Shown here: in pieces, positions 26,120 to 38,477 of the stretch | Layout of the letters: the number at the start of each line of letters is the position of its first letter | Numbering within the stretch: position 1 is the stretch's first letter | From: Stereum hirsutum FP-91666 SS1 | Taxonomy: Eukaryota > Basidiomycota > Agaricomycetes > Russulales > Stereaceae | NCBI RefSeq assembly: GCF_000264905.1 | Contig: NW_006763136.1 | Span: 663,934 to 727,933, forward strand | Direction of reading: 5' to 3' | Length of the DNA stretch: 64,000 nt | Translations under genes and position numbers: made by a program | The notes under the pieces: model-generated | Told to the model about the DNA's origin: nothing | The model's database searches: none | What the model saw: only the letters and a program-made list of their open reading frames with translations

Positions 26120-29100
26120 ATGACCGCAAATTCTTCTCGACGTTTTCTTCTTCCCCTCATCATGTCCAGGCGACCTCTCAGTACGAATTCTGGCCAGGAT
26201 CATCAGCATAGACCCATGCTTGACCCAGGTGCACTTTCGCTCAGACCACGCCCATCTTTCTGGTCTCTTTGCTGGACAATCGGGAAGCTCTCTTCACTCC
26301 TTGTGGTCCTTGCCGTTGCAGTTCTCATTGCGATCTTTGTCGGTTTCTTCATATCGGGCGCAATAAAGAACCTGAAGGATCCGCATGGGGAGATGATCTT
26401 TAAGGTGAATGGGACGGTGGCATTAAGTGAGAGGGGAGTTGTAAAGCCTTTGGTGGGGAAGGATCAGAAGTTCGATGTGGCCGTCAGTGTGTGGATCAGA
26501 GCGGGGGTGGAGGAGGAGAGGAGGTGGAGGGAGAGCCTTATTGTAGGTGCAGATGGGGAGGAACAGAAAAGAGAGGCAGAGTACTCGATTTTGGAGACGC
26601 CTCTGTTTTCGGACGTGGTTTTTAGAAACTTGAGTCTTTCGGACAAACATCGAAGGGTGGACGTACCACTAAGAATTCCCACAGCGAAATTGTACGTCCT
26701 TTCTACCTGCTGGTGTTTGATCGTACGAGATTGTCATCAGATCCGACTGACAATGTTGTTACTTATAGTCGAGAACAGAACTTAACGCTAATGGACCTCA
26801 GAGGCTCATTCACCCTCATACCCTCTTCGCCGTCTCCGCTAGACTGACTCGTCAATTACAATTATTCAAGGGCTTACAATTCGTTGGGCGAGGTTCCGCG
26901 TCGATCATGGCCGTAAGCACCTATATGATTCATGCAGTTTATTTACCATTGGGATATAACAGGACTGAGGATGGCTTCTGTAGGTTTCCGTTAGGCTCTG
27001 AGGATACTGGCGACATCACACTAGCAGACCAAGCCATAGAACACTTCGGCATATCGACGAATCTTCTCGAGTTCCTTCCCATCCCTTCACGCTGCGGTTC
27101 TTCATCCGAGTCTTCTCCCTCTCCAGATGGCACTGAACCTACAGATTCCATTCCTACCTCTAAAGAAGAAGCAAAGGAACAGAATGCTACAGACTCATTC
27201 GAGGACAACTACGAGATTGACATGGCATCGCCAACAATAGCCCACAAGACATCTACTATGGGAGGCCCGAACAGCCTTTTTTGGGAATCTAGGAACTCTT
27301 CACACCATCCGTTTATTGTCACTAGGTCGCAGCTTGTCGTTGTCGACGAGACAAGGCCTTTCAAACTCACAGCGTTCAACGCTGCATACAAACGACTGAA
27401 GATGTCACATGTCAGTTATCTTCCTTTCCCTGCCGTGCCTCCGAAGTATACGTGTGCTCATGAGGCGCGACATCTCGAACGCACAGTGTTCTGACCCATC
27501 GGAAGCCACCTATCTCGGTCCGGGGCAGAAGTGGTGTCCTCGTGCCTACTGGGAGAATGGAAACTGGGACATGCGGATGAAGGTGACGAAGGAGGATGGA
27601 GGGAGCGAGACGGAATGGGTATATCCGCCATATATGTTAACTGCTCCATGGGCTGCAGGACCTTTGGTATGATGTTTTGATGTCTATCGCTTTCGAATCC
27701 TCGCTGATAGTCATGATTGCATTCCATTAGGATCTTGTTCCTGTTCCTGTGAATCGGGAGAACTGCACGACTACAGTGGAGAGCAACGAAACCGCGAACA
27801 GTAAGCATTGGGTCTCACTGCCTTCAGATATTATGGATGGTAAGTCTCTTCTGTGACGTGGTGGTTCTCCTATGCTTACGGCCTTCGTCAGACTCAGATG
27901 AAGGATATGTGGACGTCACCTGGAAGATTTCATTTTCTTCGAAGCGACCGCATTATATACCTCTGTGAACCCCATTCACTGCTGGCTCACGCCCGGATGC
28001 CTTCAAAGACATCCAAACAAAATACGAGAGCCACGAGGTGCAAGGTATGGCGGAATTGATGAGTGAGTCCTGATACTGCAACCTTCTCGCTGAATATATA
28101 CACTGACGACTCAAATACATTGGTATAGATGGAATAGCCGGTCATCGCTTCGACGAGAACAGACATCCTATACGGCGCTTCGCGGTTGACGTCGTGAAGT
28201 ATGAAATCTCTACTACGTCTTCTTCTCAGCGTGTTGTGCTAAAAGTATCGTTCGGGTTCCATACAGCTACTCCCTCATGGCCATCATTCACGTCGTGGAC
28301 ATTCACTACTGGTACACCCGCACCTCTGCCTACGGCATTAGTCTCTACGGGTCCTCAATCATCGTCCTCTATGTCCTCCTTTCCGCTGCCGCCGACTTGA
28401 CCGAGCACCTGTTCCTCGAATTCACGAACCTTCAAGGCTTGCGGGGCACAGACTTGATTCGCACAGCCATAGCCTACCTTGTCGTAAGCTCTGTGTATGT
28501 CTTCTCTGTCTTGCCGATTGTGTTCATGGCGAAGACGGTATTCCGACTGGAATTAGAGTGGGTTTTCCTTGGAAGGACGTGGAGGTGGGTAAAGGTGAAG
28601 GTCCCTGTGTTGAGGAGGATGAGGGAGTCCCATAAGGAAAGATCGAGTGCACGGCTAAATAAGAGGACGAATTGGCGGGTCATGGCTAGTGTGACCCTAT
28701 ATTCAAAGTCCCTGTCCTTTCGAACGATTGTGACTTCCAACTCATACACTATGGCTTTCAAAATTTCGACGTCCTTAGCTCTACGTGGCACTGTGGACCT
28801 ATTTCTGGGTATACCCATACTCGCACTATATCATACAGCCGTCAATGTCTCCGGATCCAACGGGCGATGAAATTTCGTTCCCGAATAGGTTCGTTTTAGC
28901 ACTCATCACAGCTTCGGATATAGTGGGGCAGCTGTTCCAGTTCCTGCTGAACAGGAGGACTGGGCTGTTTGGGGGTAGGTAAGTCGTCATCGGTCTTGTT
29001 GATCAGTCTCGAATGCTCACCTGTCTCCTCATAAAGGCATCGTCTCGCGGCAATCCTAGACGTTATTCGATACCTCATCACTCTCCTTAAATTCGTCAAA

Positions 29101-29247
29101 GCCTTCACGGGTCCTTATGAGGTCGTACCCGGATTCATGACGCAGGAAGTACTTGTGATTATGGTGGCGGCGGCTATGGCGTGGCAAGCTCTGACGATGA
29201 AGGCGGTAGATGCAAGAGCCGGGGATGCCGACGAGGACGAAGAGTAG
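26120..29247 (+). CDS. Large multi-pass membrane protein, frame apparently interrupted by TGA
   Basis: Family not recognised. Exon 1 (26120-26691) has an N-terminal membrane helix (LLVVLAVAVLIAIFVGFFIS) and then a lumenal-type domain (HGEMIFKVNGTVALSERGV, LFSDVVFRNLSLSDKHRR). Middle exons keep this character with Cys and N-glycosylation sites (YLGPGQKWCPRAYWENGNW, NRENCTTTVESNETANS). The C-terminal third has several helices (SSIIVLYVLLSAAADL, TAIAYLVVSSVYVFSVLPIV, RFVLALITASDIVGQLFQFL, TQEVLVIMVAAAMAWQ) and an acidic tail ending at 29247. Canonical introns include 26913-26962 and 28723-28771. In this model TGA at 26845-26847 and TGA at 27966-27968 fall in frame, and one junction near 27402 needs a weak donor. 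It may be a pseudogene, carry assembly errors, or have mis-modelled introns. Confidence 0.6.
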
Positions 29248-30615
29248 GACTGGGTTATTAAGCGGGCTGATGCTCTTAATTCAAGTGCTTTTACGATGAG
29301 ATAGACTAGATTGAGACATACGATAAACATGTATAATCAGTGCGATGATAATTGTAATGTACAGACTTCAAGGTTGCTCCGAATACGTGGTGCTATGTGA
29401 GAGAGTCAGCCTTCGGTCGTGGTCGACTAACCCTGCCGTATCGTGACAGCAACTTCCGACATGTGTCAGTTATGGAGACTCAAAATTGTAGTCGTTACGA
29501 CATTTCACTCCGAGCTCGGATGCATGCACGTTCGACACGGCGACCTATAAGAATGTATCTTGAAAAAAAAAACCGGGCATGTTCCGACATGTCTCACAAA
29601 CTGGCGACGACACTGACACAAATGATCCACAAGGACTCGAAACTTCACAAAACGCATGGTCGCTGGAAAGAGATTGACGCTCGTCCAAATATTCTGTCAG
29701 CAAAGGTAGCAGATGGCCGCACGTCGACGACCTTGTGATCTGCTGAGGTATGCCTAGTTAGAGTGTTCTCTCGCCGTGAGATTGCCCGGGATTCGGGAAT
29801 CGTGAGACGCTTTGATCAAAAACCACTCACCGGTCGCCAAAGAGTACTCACGAACAATGATCAAATTAACGACCTCGACGCTTTGGATAATGAATTGGAA
29901 GATTAGGCAAAACACGAAGAGACGGTGTGGCTCTCGCGTTGTACAAAAAGTCTTGATGCTCGACGACTTGATCGGTGACTTCGGGTAGGTTGTTGGGTCA
30001 AGGCCAACAAGAATAAAAAGAACCATGGTTCAGATGATAGATGTGTGAGAGATCACCTCGAAAATAGGTGTGTGAAGGGACACACAATGCGGAACGGAGA
30101 AGCGGTCATTTGTGCCAGCTGGCTTCCGCTTTGAGGGTTGCTCCAGAGATGTAAACCCGCGAGAAGCTTCCTTAAGGAAGCACCCAAGCCCCAGAGGTCC
30201 AAGATGGTATAGTTCCTGCAATCCCCCTCGTCCGCTGAGCTAAATGCAGCTATGGCCATCGTGAAGGAAAGACCGAGAGCTGTTCAAAGCAGAAAGCCGA
30301 TCAATGAAAGGATATGGACGCATGGGCGTCTGAAGAGTTATGGATGAGTATGGGCGCTAAATATGAGAGGACTCGGACAAGCGCCCTATGACGAGCGCCA
30401 GTGAGCAGCGGCAAATTTACGTAAGGAACCGGCGGCTAATGCAGCCACGCGGATTCTCGAAACTTCGAGAGGCGCACCAAATACGAGCACAGACGGACAA
30501 ATAATCAGTCCGCACCGCCTCCTCTTTGTCTGATCCCTTCCAGATTTCACATCTAGACTAGACTGTTACATTTTCTTGCCCAGGAAACTCGACCAGTTAG
30601 CTGTTGCCGACGACG
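29248..30615. other. No firm gene; possible small membrane protein on minus strand
   Basis: A minus frame from ATG 30026 reads MVLFILVGLDPTTYPKSP with one hydrophobic stretch (LFVFCLIFQFIIQSVEVVNL), then reaches a GTGAGT near 29832. No matching second exon was found. The right side should hold the cyclophilin promoter; no TATA box is obvious. Confidence 0.25.
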
Positions 30616-32123
30616 ATGAGCGAACAAGCATCAGAGCGCCCGATTTGCTACTTTGACATCTCCATCGGAGGAAAGCCTACGGGGCGTATTATCTTTCAGC
30701 TGTATAATGACCTTGTACCGAAGACCGCTGAGAATTTCCGTTCGTTCCAAAGTTTCTTATGTCTTTCATGCTATCGTTGACTCGAGATATTACTGTGTGT
30801 AGGCGCGTTGTGTACGGGCGAGAAGGGTGTAGGCAACTTAGGCAAACCTTTGTGCTATGCAAACTCCGGATTTCATCGGGTAATTAAGAAGTGAGTCGTT
30901 AATATAACAAAGGCTCGTTAAACGGAGATCTAAAGTGTCGGAACGGATGGGTAGTTTCATGATCCAGGGTGGCGATTTTACGGCGGGCAATGGCACTGGT
31001 GGTGAATCGATCTACGGTGAAAAGTTCGAGGACGAAGCCTTTCCCATCGACCACTCGAAGCCCTTCCTCCTGTCAATGGTATGAGCGTCTATTTGACGTG
31101 TGGCGTCGGTCGAACATGTGCTGATGTCGTGCCACAGGCTAATGCAGGACCGAACACCAACGGTTCCCAATTCTTCATCACCACCGTCCCGACGCCGCAT
31201 CTCGATGGGAAGCACGTCGTGTTCGGAGAGGTCATCCGTGGTAAATCCGTTGGTACGTCTATCCATCCTATTTGAGTCAGCATATTTGTTCCACAAATCC
31301 GTACCTTTCATTGACTCGGCTTAGTTCGTCAGGTCGAGAATTACCCCACCTCGAGCGGCGATGTTCCTACCTCCCCCATCATCATCTCTGCCTCCGGTGT
31401 CCTCTCTCCCTCAGACCCTTCTCTTGCTCCACCCAGCATCGACCCTTCCAGTTCCGCCTCTGGTCTGACCGACCCTTACGAAGACTACCCCGACGACCAA
31501 GAGATTCCCAACCCCAACGACCCACCCACCGCCCTGCAAATCGCCAGCACACTACGTGAGCTCGGTAACAAGCTCTACAAATCCAATCCTCCCAAACCCG
31601 CGGAATCGCTTGAGAAGTGGAAGAAGGCGATCAGGTACTTGGATGTTCATCCTGTGTTGCCGGATAATATCCAGGGCGAAGAGAGAAAGGAGTTGGAGGA
31701 GAAGTGGAAGGGGCTGTTGGTCCCGTTGCTTTTGAATGTGGCGCTTGTGGCGTTGAAAGCGGATGAGGGTCGGGTCGGAGCCGAGGAGGCGTTGAAGGCC
31801 ACGACTCGGGTTCTGGGAATGCAAATAAGCGACGCCGACCGAGGTGAATCTCGCACCCCTTCCACCGCCCAAAAGTCTTCTTATTTCGGCATGAAATCTA
31901 ACTTCACTTTATCTCATCTTTTTCCGCAGCGAAAGCTTTGTACCGCAAAGGTCTTGCCCACATCGCCATCAAAGAGGACGATGAGGCCGAGTTTGTCCTC
32001 GTCGAGGCTAGCACACTAGCCAAGGACGACAAAGCCATCGCCGCCGAACTTGCTCGTGTCCAGAGACGCAAGAAGGAGAAGAGGGACAAGGAAAAGAAGG
32101 CGTTCAAGAAGATGTTCGCATAG
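30616..32123 (+). CDS. Cyclophilin 40-type peptidyl-prolyl isomerase with TPR region
   Basis: A PPIase D / CYP40 homologue, expected to act as an Hsp90 co-chaperone. The start at 30616 reads [20 protein letters not shown]. The cyclophilin core (about 1-175) shows [40 protein letters not shown] and [13 protein letters not shown]. His where cyclophilin A has the drug-binding Trp is typical of CYP40. A Ser/Pro/Asp-rich linker leads to a helical TPR region ([45 protein letters not shown]) and a basic tail ([19 protein letters not shown]) ending at 32123. Six exons with consistent phase; the first intron uses GTTCGT. Nothing is missing. Very confident. Confidence 0.97.
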
Positions 32124-33097
32124 CTGACGCACGAGAGAGGATTGAACGCCGAGCGTTGAACGTTCTTGCGTAACGACGTCCAAGAAGACGAAGATGCATT
32201 TTTTTTTCACAATTAACGTCTCATCACCAGCCACTACCTTTCTTCACACAGTAAAGCGATGAATAATGATAATGTGAACTTACGATGTTCTGTTTGGTGA
32301 ACATGCGGTGGTCAATGATCCTCGTATACGACTCACGACTGGCCACAACTTGCACGGATTTCTTTCTATAATGTCAACGGTTGACTTTCGAGCTACTCGA
32401 TGCGGAGTCACAGCCAAGTCAAGTTTGCAGCAGACAACGGGCTGGTCTCAGTATAACGAGGAAAAGGAGAAGCACGGAGTAAGCGCCCAAGGGACTTGTA
32501 GCGGGTCGAGGGAACTCCTCATTCCGGTGACTTCTAGCTTCCATTCCTTCTCACGTAGAGCGAGAGGTAAGAGAGGAGACGGGGAGCGCATGAATAGCAG
32601 CCGTGACTTTATACAGAATAATACAATTTATACAGTGCATACAACAAGAAAATCGAGCAGGTCAAGAAGAAAACACCTCTCCACGGGTTACCGTGCTCTA
32701 TCGAAACGTCCTCAGGATATCAGATCTACGGCGTGGCGTGTGGATGCGCTCTGGTCCTAACCATTATAAGGTTGGTGAGGATGGAAGGCTACGCTCCATG
32801 CACCCCCGTCCAGCGAATTCTTGAGACATTTTAACCAAAATTCTCGAGGAAGTCGGTTCTGTGAAGAGTCAAATCCGATAGCAGTAAGTATTATCAGATC
32901 TAGCCACGGCCTAGACGAACGAGAAGAGGAGCTGAGAATGTGAACCACGAATGACGTACAGTAGGGAGCCTCTTGAACGCGTCTATGTGGGCCTGGTAAA
33001 GCCCAAGTGGTTGGTACGACTGGACGCTTAACTATGGCACGAACTCCAGTCAGTCAAATCCCCTACCTCAGGTCATAACACGTCCATAAATATAAGT
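32124..33097. other. No gene recognised
   Basis: Region between the convergent cyclophilin (+) and MYND (-) genes. One plus frame (32308-32760) has no family features. No repeats seen. Confidence 0.45.
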
Positions 33098-34368
33098 TTA
33101 ATAGGTGGGCACACATACCTCCTTAAACGCTTGCCTCACGGGCCTATTATCCCCCTCTGGCAACTCCATCGACACGACCTTACATGCACCATACGCCCTC
33201 GCACTTTCCTTCTTCCTGTCTACCTCCTGCATGTCCCATATAGAGACGGGATTAGTTCCCACCTCAGAGGCCGGCCGCTCGTCCCGCAGCATGTCACCCG
33301 TATTGTGGTACTTCTCTTCCATGAGAGAGCGGGGGAGGACCTCACAGTCGATGAGACTGTAGAGTGTTCGAGGATCGGTCGTGTTGGGACGTCGGCGGAG
33401 AGTTATGGCGAAGAAGTGGGTTCGTCGGCGGTCGATGTTGCGGAGTAGGTCGAGAGCGTGCCAGGCTGTCAAAGTGAGCGCTTCGCTGGACCATGAAGAG
33501 AGAGCGACGGTGTTAGTTGGCCGGAAGGAAGAGACTCTGGTGGTGAATATACCCGTTATGAATATTCGCCCACTTGTGGAGATCCTGGAGTACTTCTCCT
33601 CTAAGGTATGCCATTCAATCGTGATACTTAGGTGCTGGTCCAAGACAATAGGAGTCATACCTCGTCCGCTTTGGGGGCCCTTTCTTGCTCTTGCGCTGCT
33701 TCTCTCCGAAATTGAGAGCACCATAGTTCAAGTCATTATCTGCGAGCATAAACTTGCTATACCGACGCGTTTTCAACCGCCTCTCAGTACCAGTACACAG
33801 CAGCAGCAATCTAACGCGTCCCAGGGCCAAAAATAACGCCTTTTTTGCCGCGTCGAACTTACCAGATCTGCTTATGCTTTGGCCAGTCCGCTGCTTGGCT
33901 TGCGAACACAACACAGCCAGTCCGAACGTATTTGAGTTCTCAAGCCCATTTATCGAACGAGCAAGATCTCAGACGTACCATTCCTTGCTGCCAGTGTTGG
34001 CACTCGACCGGGGTCAAGTCCCCCGGACACGGGGGGTCAAGTTGAAAAATCTACGAATTTTGCTCAAACTCTCGATATGAACATCTACAGAGCCGTCATA
34101 TGAGGCCCCTCCAACAAGAACGGGGGAGATTTCTTTGAAGTTGCAAGCTCGAGGCAGCCGGATGTCGACTTGACCCCCGGTGTCGGGGGGACTTGACCCC
34201 GGTCGAGTGCCAACACTGCTTGCTGCAATACGCAGCATGGTGGCATTTCGCACACCGCTTGTACTGCACGCCCTCGGGAGCATCGTTTCCACAGGCTGAA
34301 CAGGAGGTCTTTGTTGGTGCGGGGAAGTAAGGAGTGAAGCAGCTGGTATCAATGTCGGAAGTCGACAT
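33098..34368 (-). pseudogene. MYND zinc-finger paralogue A, interrupted by a hAT-type MITE
   Basis: From ATG 34368 the N-terminus holds the first half of a MYND finger (SCSACGNDAPEG, RCAKCHHAAYCSK). Then a 227-bp element (33992-34218) interrupts the codons and leads to an in-frame TGA inside the element. Past it, the pre-insertion frame resumes: KEC split by an intron, then QAADWPKHKQIW, LNYGALNFGEKQRKSKK, LQDLHKWANIHN, LTAWHALDLLRNIDRRRTHF, LMEEKYHNTGDMLRDERP and KVVSMELPEGDNRPVRQAF, ending at 33098. Every block has a counterpart in paralogue B at 35102-36173. The rest of the frame is intact, so the insertion looks recent. Splicing that removes the element would not restore the normal Cys codon. 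The gene is probably inactive or makes only a short N-terminal product. Confidence 0.82.
33992..34218. mobile_element. hAT-like MITE with 8-bp target duplication
   Basis: A 227-bp element with terminal inverted repeats of about 53 bp that start CAGTGTTGGCACTCGACCGG. The first 33 bases match perfectly and about 50 of 53 match overall. It is flanked by identical 8-bp sequences CTTGCTGC (33984-33991 and 34219-34226). Eight-bp duplication plus a CAGTG terminus is the hAT superfamily pattern. Each end contains the motif GGGGTCAAGT twice. No coding capacity. It sits inside a coding exon. Confidence 0.93.
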
Positions 34369-35101
34369 GGTTGATGAGAGGATAGATGCAAGTTTAGAGT
34401 TGGCACGTAGGTATGCAAGAGAGACAAGTAGAAAGTCAACTAGTTCGATGCGGGTGGATGAGGGTGGATGGTGTGTGCAAGAGAACTTGAACTTGAAAGG
34501 AGTGACCGGTGACCGGAGGCAAACTGGTCACCGCTAAGCGCTAAGCGCCCGTAGGCGATTGTAATGTGGCGCAGTGGTGGGCCACAGGGGCCTTCCGCTA
34601 ACAACTTATTGACGATGATTAGATATCTACGGTCATAGTTGCTTGAGTGCACATGAAAGGTTTCGTGTACAAACTTGCAATTCTGGTATATATATACGAC
34701 TCTGGGGAATCGAAATAAGCTTGTCTTCCTATCAAGAAATCGTACAGATACAACGGCGAGAGCAGCGAGAGAGCACAAGAAAGCATGACAAAGAAATCGA
34801 AGTATCCCGCAGTTTAAGAGGGAGGCGTCCAAGGAGTGAAGTACATGCTCCAGGACCCACCGTTGAGCGAGTTCTTCAGGCAAGTGAGCCACATAGCTCG
34901 AGGGACTCGCGTCTACAATTACATAAAGCCATACACGCCTCATAAGTGACCGCGAAAAATCTGGGAATCCAGAGTTGATTCTGTGACGAGAGACAAAGGG
35001 CGACTTACTACAGGCAACTGCGACAGCTTGTCTTTATAGATCTGGAATAATCCAAGTGGCTGGAAGATCCTCATTCCATTCTATGGTGCGAGGTCAACTT
35101 G
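34369..35101. other. Spacer between tandem MYND paralogues
   Basis: It contains a minus-strand open frame of about 167 codons (34440-34943) without recognisable features. It probably holds the promoter of paralogue A and the 3' flank of paralogue B. Confidence 0.4.
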
Positions 35102-36173
35102 TCAACTCGGACATCGAAGGGGCGGAACACAACGCACATCCATGAATGCCTCTCTCACCGGTCTATTATCTCCCTCTGGCAATTCCATCGACACAACCAT
35201 ACAACTTCCCAGAGCACCCACATGCTCCCACTCCGACTTCCTCTCTACTTCATTCGCATCCCAAAGCTCAAGGGGACTCGGGCTCGCTCCAGCCATCGAT
35301 CGATCACGATGCAACAAGTCTGATATATTGGCGTATTTTTCTTCCATGAGGGTGCGGGGGAAGACTTCGGCGTCGACGAGAGAGTATAAGGTCATAGGGT
35401 TGTTTGAATCAGTGCGCCGTCGGAGGGTGATGATAATGAAGTGGGTGCGGCGGCGGTCGAAGTCGCGTAGGAGTTCGAGGGCGTGCCAGGAAAGTACGGT
35501 AAGGGTATGGCTGAAATCAAATGATAGTCAGTCGTATTTTATCATCTGCATTAGTTTTAAGGAAGTAAGTAGAAGAGAGAGGCAGAACGGTGGCGAAGGT
35601 AAGATGCACGTACCCGTTGTGAGCGTTCGCCCATTTCGTAAGATCCTGCAGTATTTCTTTTCTATTGACGTATGATACGCACCAACCGATCAGCATGGTA
35701 TCTCTCAACGACAGGAAATGGATTGCAGATGAGAACGCAACGATGTCCGTTCCACGGTACCCTTCTTGCTCTTGTGCTCTTTCTCTCGGGCGTCCATAGG
35801 TGCACTGTAGGTCGGTTCCCTGGCGTTGTCTAAGGGCAAAAGTTTGCTATAACAGCAGCGTGTACAGATTCATTGTTGATATAGATTAAGAGAACCGACA
35901 AGGCCTGAACATATCAGAGGAAAAGCAGCCTACCAGACCTGCTTATGCTTCCGCCGGTCGGCCGTTTGGCTTGAAGACCGCAGGGCAATAGTCCGGAAGA
36001 GACCTTTCAATGTCTTTCCTACTGTATCGGATGAATAATATGGGAACACACCATTTCTTGCTACAATACGCTGCCGAATGACACCTTGAGCATATCCTGT
36101 ACTGCGTGTTATCAGGAGCCTCTCTTCCGCACGCTGAGCAGGACATCTTCAACGGCGCGACGGTCTTTGGCAT
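35102..36173 (-). CDS. MYND zinc-finger paralogue B
   Basis: Start at 36173 (MPKTVAPLKMSCSACGREAP). The finger continues RICSRCHSAAYCSKK, with the next Cys made as TG|C across an intron (donor GTGTGT), then QTADRRKHKQVW. The remaining exons give EILQDLTKWANAHN, LELLRDFDRRRTHFIIITLR, TLYSLVDAEVFPRTLMEEKY and CMVVSMELPEGDNRPVREAF, ending at 35102. It is a head-to-tail duplicate of the gene at 33098-34368 and shows that gene's unbroken form. Function is unknown: MYND for protein contacts plus a lineage-specific C-terminal domain. Confidence 0.9.
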
Positions 36174-36816
36174 TTCTTAGATACTAGTGCAAAGTAACTC
36201 GAGAATAGGCAAGCAATGTTAATAGCCCATGATACAGGTCGGATATATGCAAATAATGGTGATGGTGGACCGCAGGAAGGTTGTGTTCCAACGCGCCACA
36301 TGAGGATGATTTCCCCAGGAGGTGCCACACCACACACGCCACACGTTCTCGTGAACTCAATTCTAATTGTCTTGTCTCTTCAGAGGATCTCTCGGGAACA
36401 AAATACATATAATTATGCGGGGCCTCACAGACAGACCATCAACTTTGTCCCCTTCTTCTTCATGTCTGCTTGTAAAAACATGCTGGGTTCTCTTCTTCCA
36501 TCCACTTGCCAGTGGCGGGAAAGGCTCCCTCGGCGTTTACGCATCCACCCGGTCCAGCACCTATCTTCGCACCTCCGCATGCACTCGTGACCTCCCCATC
36601 CGGCTTCCATTCTCCACTCGGGCCCAATCAGGGGAACAAAATAGTTGCAACGACTCGGAAATAGATTCAGAGACCGTGGGCGGAGGCTCACTAAGAGGTG
36701 TTTGCGCGGGTACAGAATGCCCGGATATAACTACGAGTCTGATTCCCCTCTCGTCTGGTCACGGCCTACGGTAAGCAATTGATATCCTGCTGGCCTCTAG
36801 TATCGTACCTACCTAC

Positions 36817-38477
36817 ATGCATACGAAACGGCGATTGCGAATTCCGGGGTCGAATCGAAGAAGTACTGAGTCCGAGACCCAGGGCCTGCAATCCATATTC
36901 CATTTTTCATCATCACGTTCCCAGCGGTTCGCACCCACCCCCGGTCGAAAGGCGCACGAGCACGTCCCTCGAATGAAGAAACCTACGCTCAGCAAGCACA
37001 GATCCCTCTCAGCCCTCGACGTGTCCTCGCCCAAGCCCGTCGAAGCCCACCATAGTATTAGTACTAGTCGACCTCGACGACTAGAACCGCACCCACGCTC
37101 GACGTCCTTTGTTCCGGATTCGTACGGCCCCTTAGGCGAACTGCCGTTTTTGGGAGATAGCAGCGATTCGGAGATGGTGTTGGATCATTCGGTTGGTGCG
37201 CCTATGCGAGGAGATGAGAGGAAGTGGTCGTATGGATCTGGATCGTCTAGTGCGAGTGGTGCGGGTATGGGGCTCGCGGATGGGGATGCGAGGGAGGGAT
37301 GCCACGATGATCTAGGAGGGACATCTAAGGTGGAAGCTGATTCGGCTGAAGTGGTGGATGATGTAGTTATCGTGTTCCAGGTACGTTGCAGCCATGTTCT
37401 CAGCATTAAGTTTCGCTTGGTGTTCATCTAGCGGTGAACTGATTGGGCTATTGGGACGTTGTGCGGTGGCTAGGTTGAAGACCGAAAATATAAAGTCTCA
37501 CGAGCGCTGTTGACGCATAACTCCCCACTCTTCGCCGATCTATTCCAGCTCTCGCAACATGCTACGGAGGACGACGTCTTGGAAGGGCTCTCAGAAGATT
37601 CACCAGTGGTACTCGAAGGGATCACAGAGATGGAATGGAACGCGTTGCTATCTTGTTTATACGACCTGTGAGTCCACGTCCACAATCTCACACCCGATAC
37701 TTAGCATCAAGCGTTAACATTGGCATGCTGCACGTCATTCGAACTTCCAACGCAACCAGAAAACCCGTCTTCTCCGTCTCGCAACGCCTCTCCCTCCTCC
37801 GTATCTCCCACCGCTTCCAATTCCCCTCCATCTTCTCCCAAACCCTCCGCGACCTCGTCTCCCCCTCCCTCAACCTCATCTCCCCGATCGACCGTCTCCT
37901 CCTCCTCGACCAATACTCCCTCGACCTCTCCGAACCCGAACTCAAATCCCTCCAAGACCCATCAATACAGGAAGTCGCGCGTCGGGGGACGACGCTCACC
38001 CAGGACGAAATGGCACGCCTACCGTGGTCGGTCGTGTATCAGATCCGACTCATCGAGAGCGGCGCGAACGGGTTCTTCATGCTGGGCGACATCGCAAACT
38101 TTGAGGATCTGCCGGTGCATGGGTTCGTGCTTCCCGAGGGCCGAGGGGGGAAAGCAGGAAGGAAATATTCGAGTTCGAGGAGAGCAGGAGGGGGGTGGAG
38201 GTGGGAGGAGCCCGCGCCTGGTACAGGGGGAATTGGGTGGCCGGTGTATGTGCCGCCATCGCCGCCGCGGGGAGGGATGGTCCCGAGACATAGTTTGACG
38301 AGGGACGATGGGGCGGCGAAGCCTTATTTAAAGAATTCACCGAAGGATAAGGCGAAGAGGGTGTTGAGGGATGTGGGGATGAGTGTTAAGGGGAGGAAGT
38401 TCTCGTTGGGGTGTATTTCGGGGAGGGGAAGTGGCCATGGAGCTGGGACGGGTAGGGTGAGGGCGGGGAGTCTGTGA
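36817..38477 (+). CDS. BTB/POZ domain protein
   Basis: The N-terminal 200 residues are low-complexity, Ser/Arg-rich, then acidic. The BTB core starts at DDVVIVFQ, crosses an intron and continues VEDRKYKVSRALLTHNSPLF, LEGITEMEWNALLSCLYDL. After a second intron come LLRISHRFQFPSIFSQTLRD, IDRLLLLDQYSLD and ARLPWSVVYQIRLIESG, the usual mushroom BTB C-terminal helices. A Gly/Arg-rich tail ends at 38477. The start is uncertain: I use ATG 36817, but an upstream exon at 36718 (MPGYNYESDSPLVWSRPT before a GTAAGC donor) looks real and does not join in phase. Likely a Cul3-type adaptor by family analogy only. Confidence 0.75.

Noticed and set aside
31272..31559. Plus-strand Arg/Pro-rich frame downstream of the cyclophilin core
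   Set aside because: Shadow of the cyclophilin linker and TPR exon.
37720..38298. Plus-strand Ser/Pro-rich open frame of 192 codons
   Set aside because: Shadow of the BTB gene's C-terminal exon, which has the conserved LLRISHRFQFPSIF frame.
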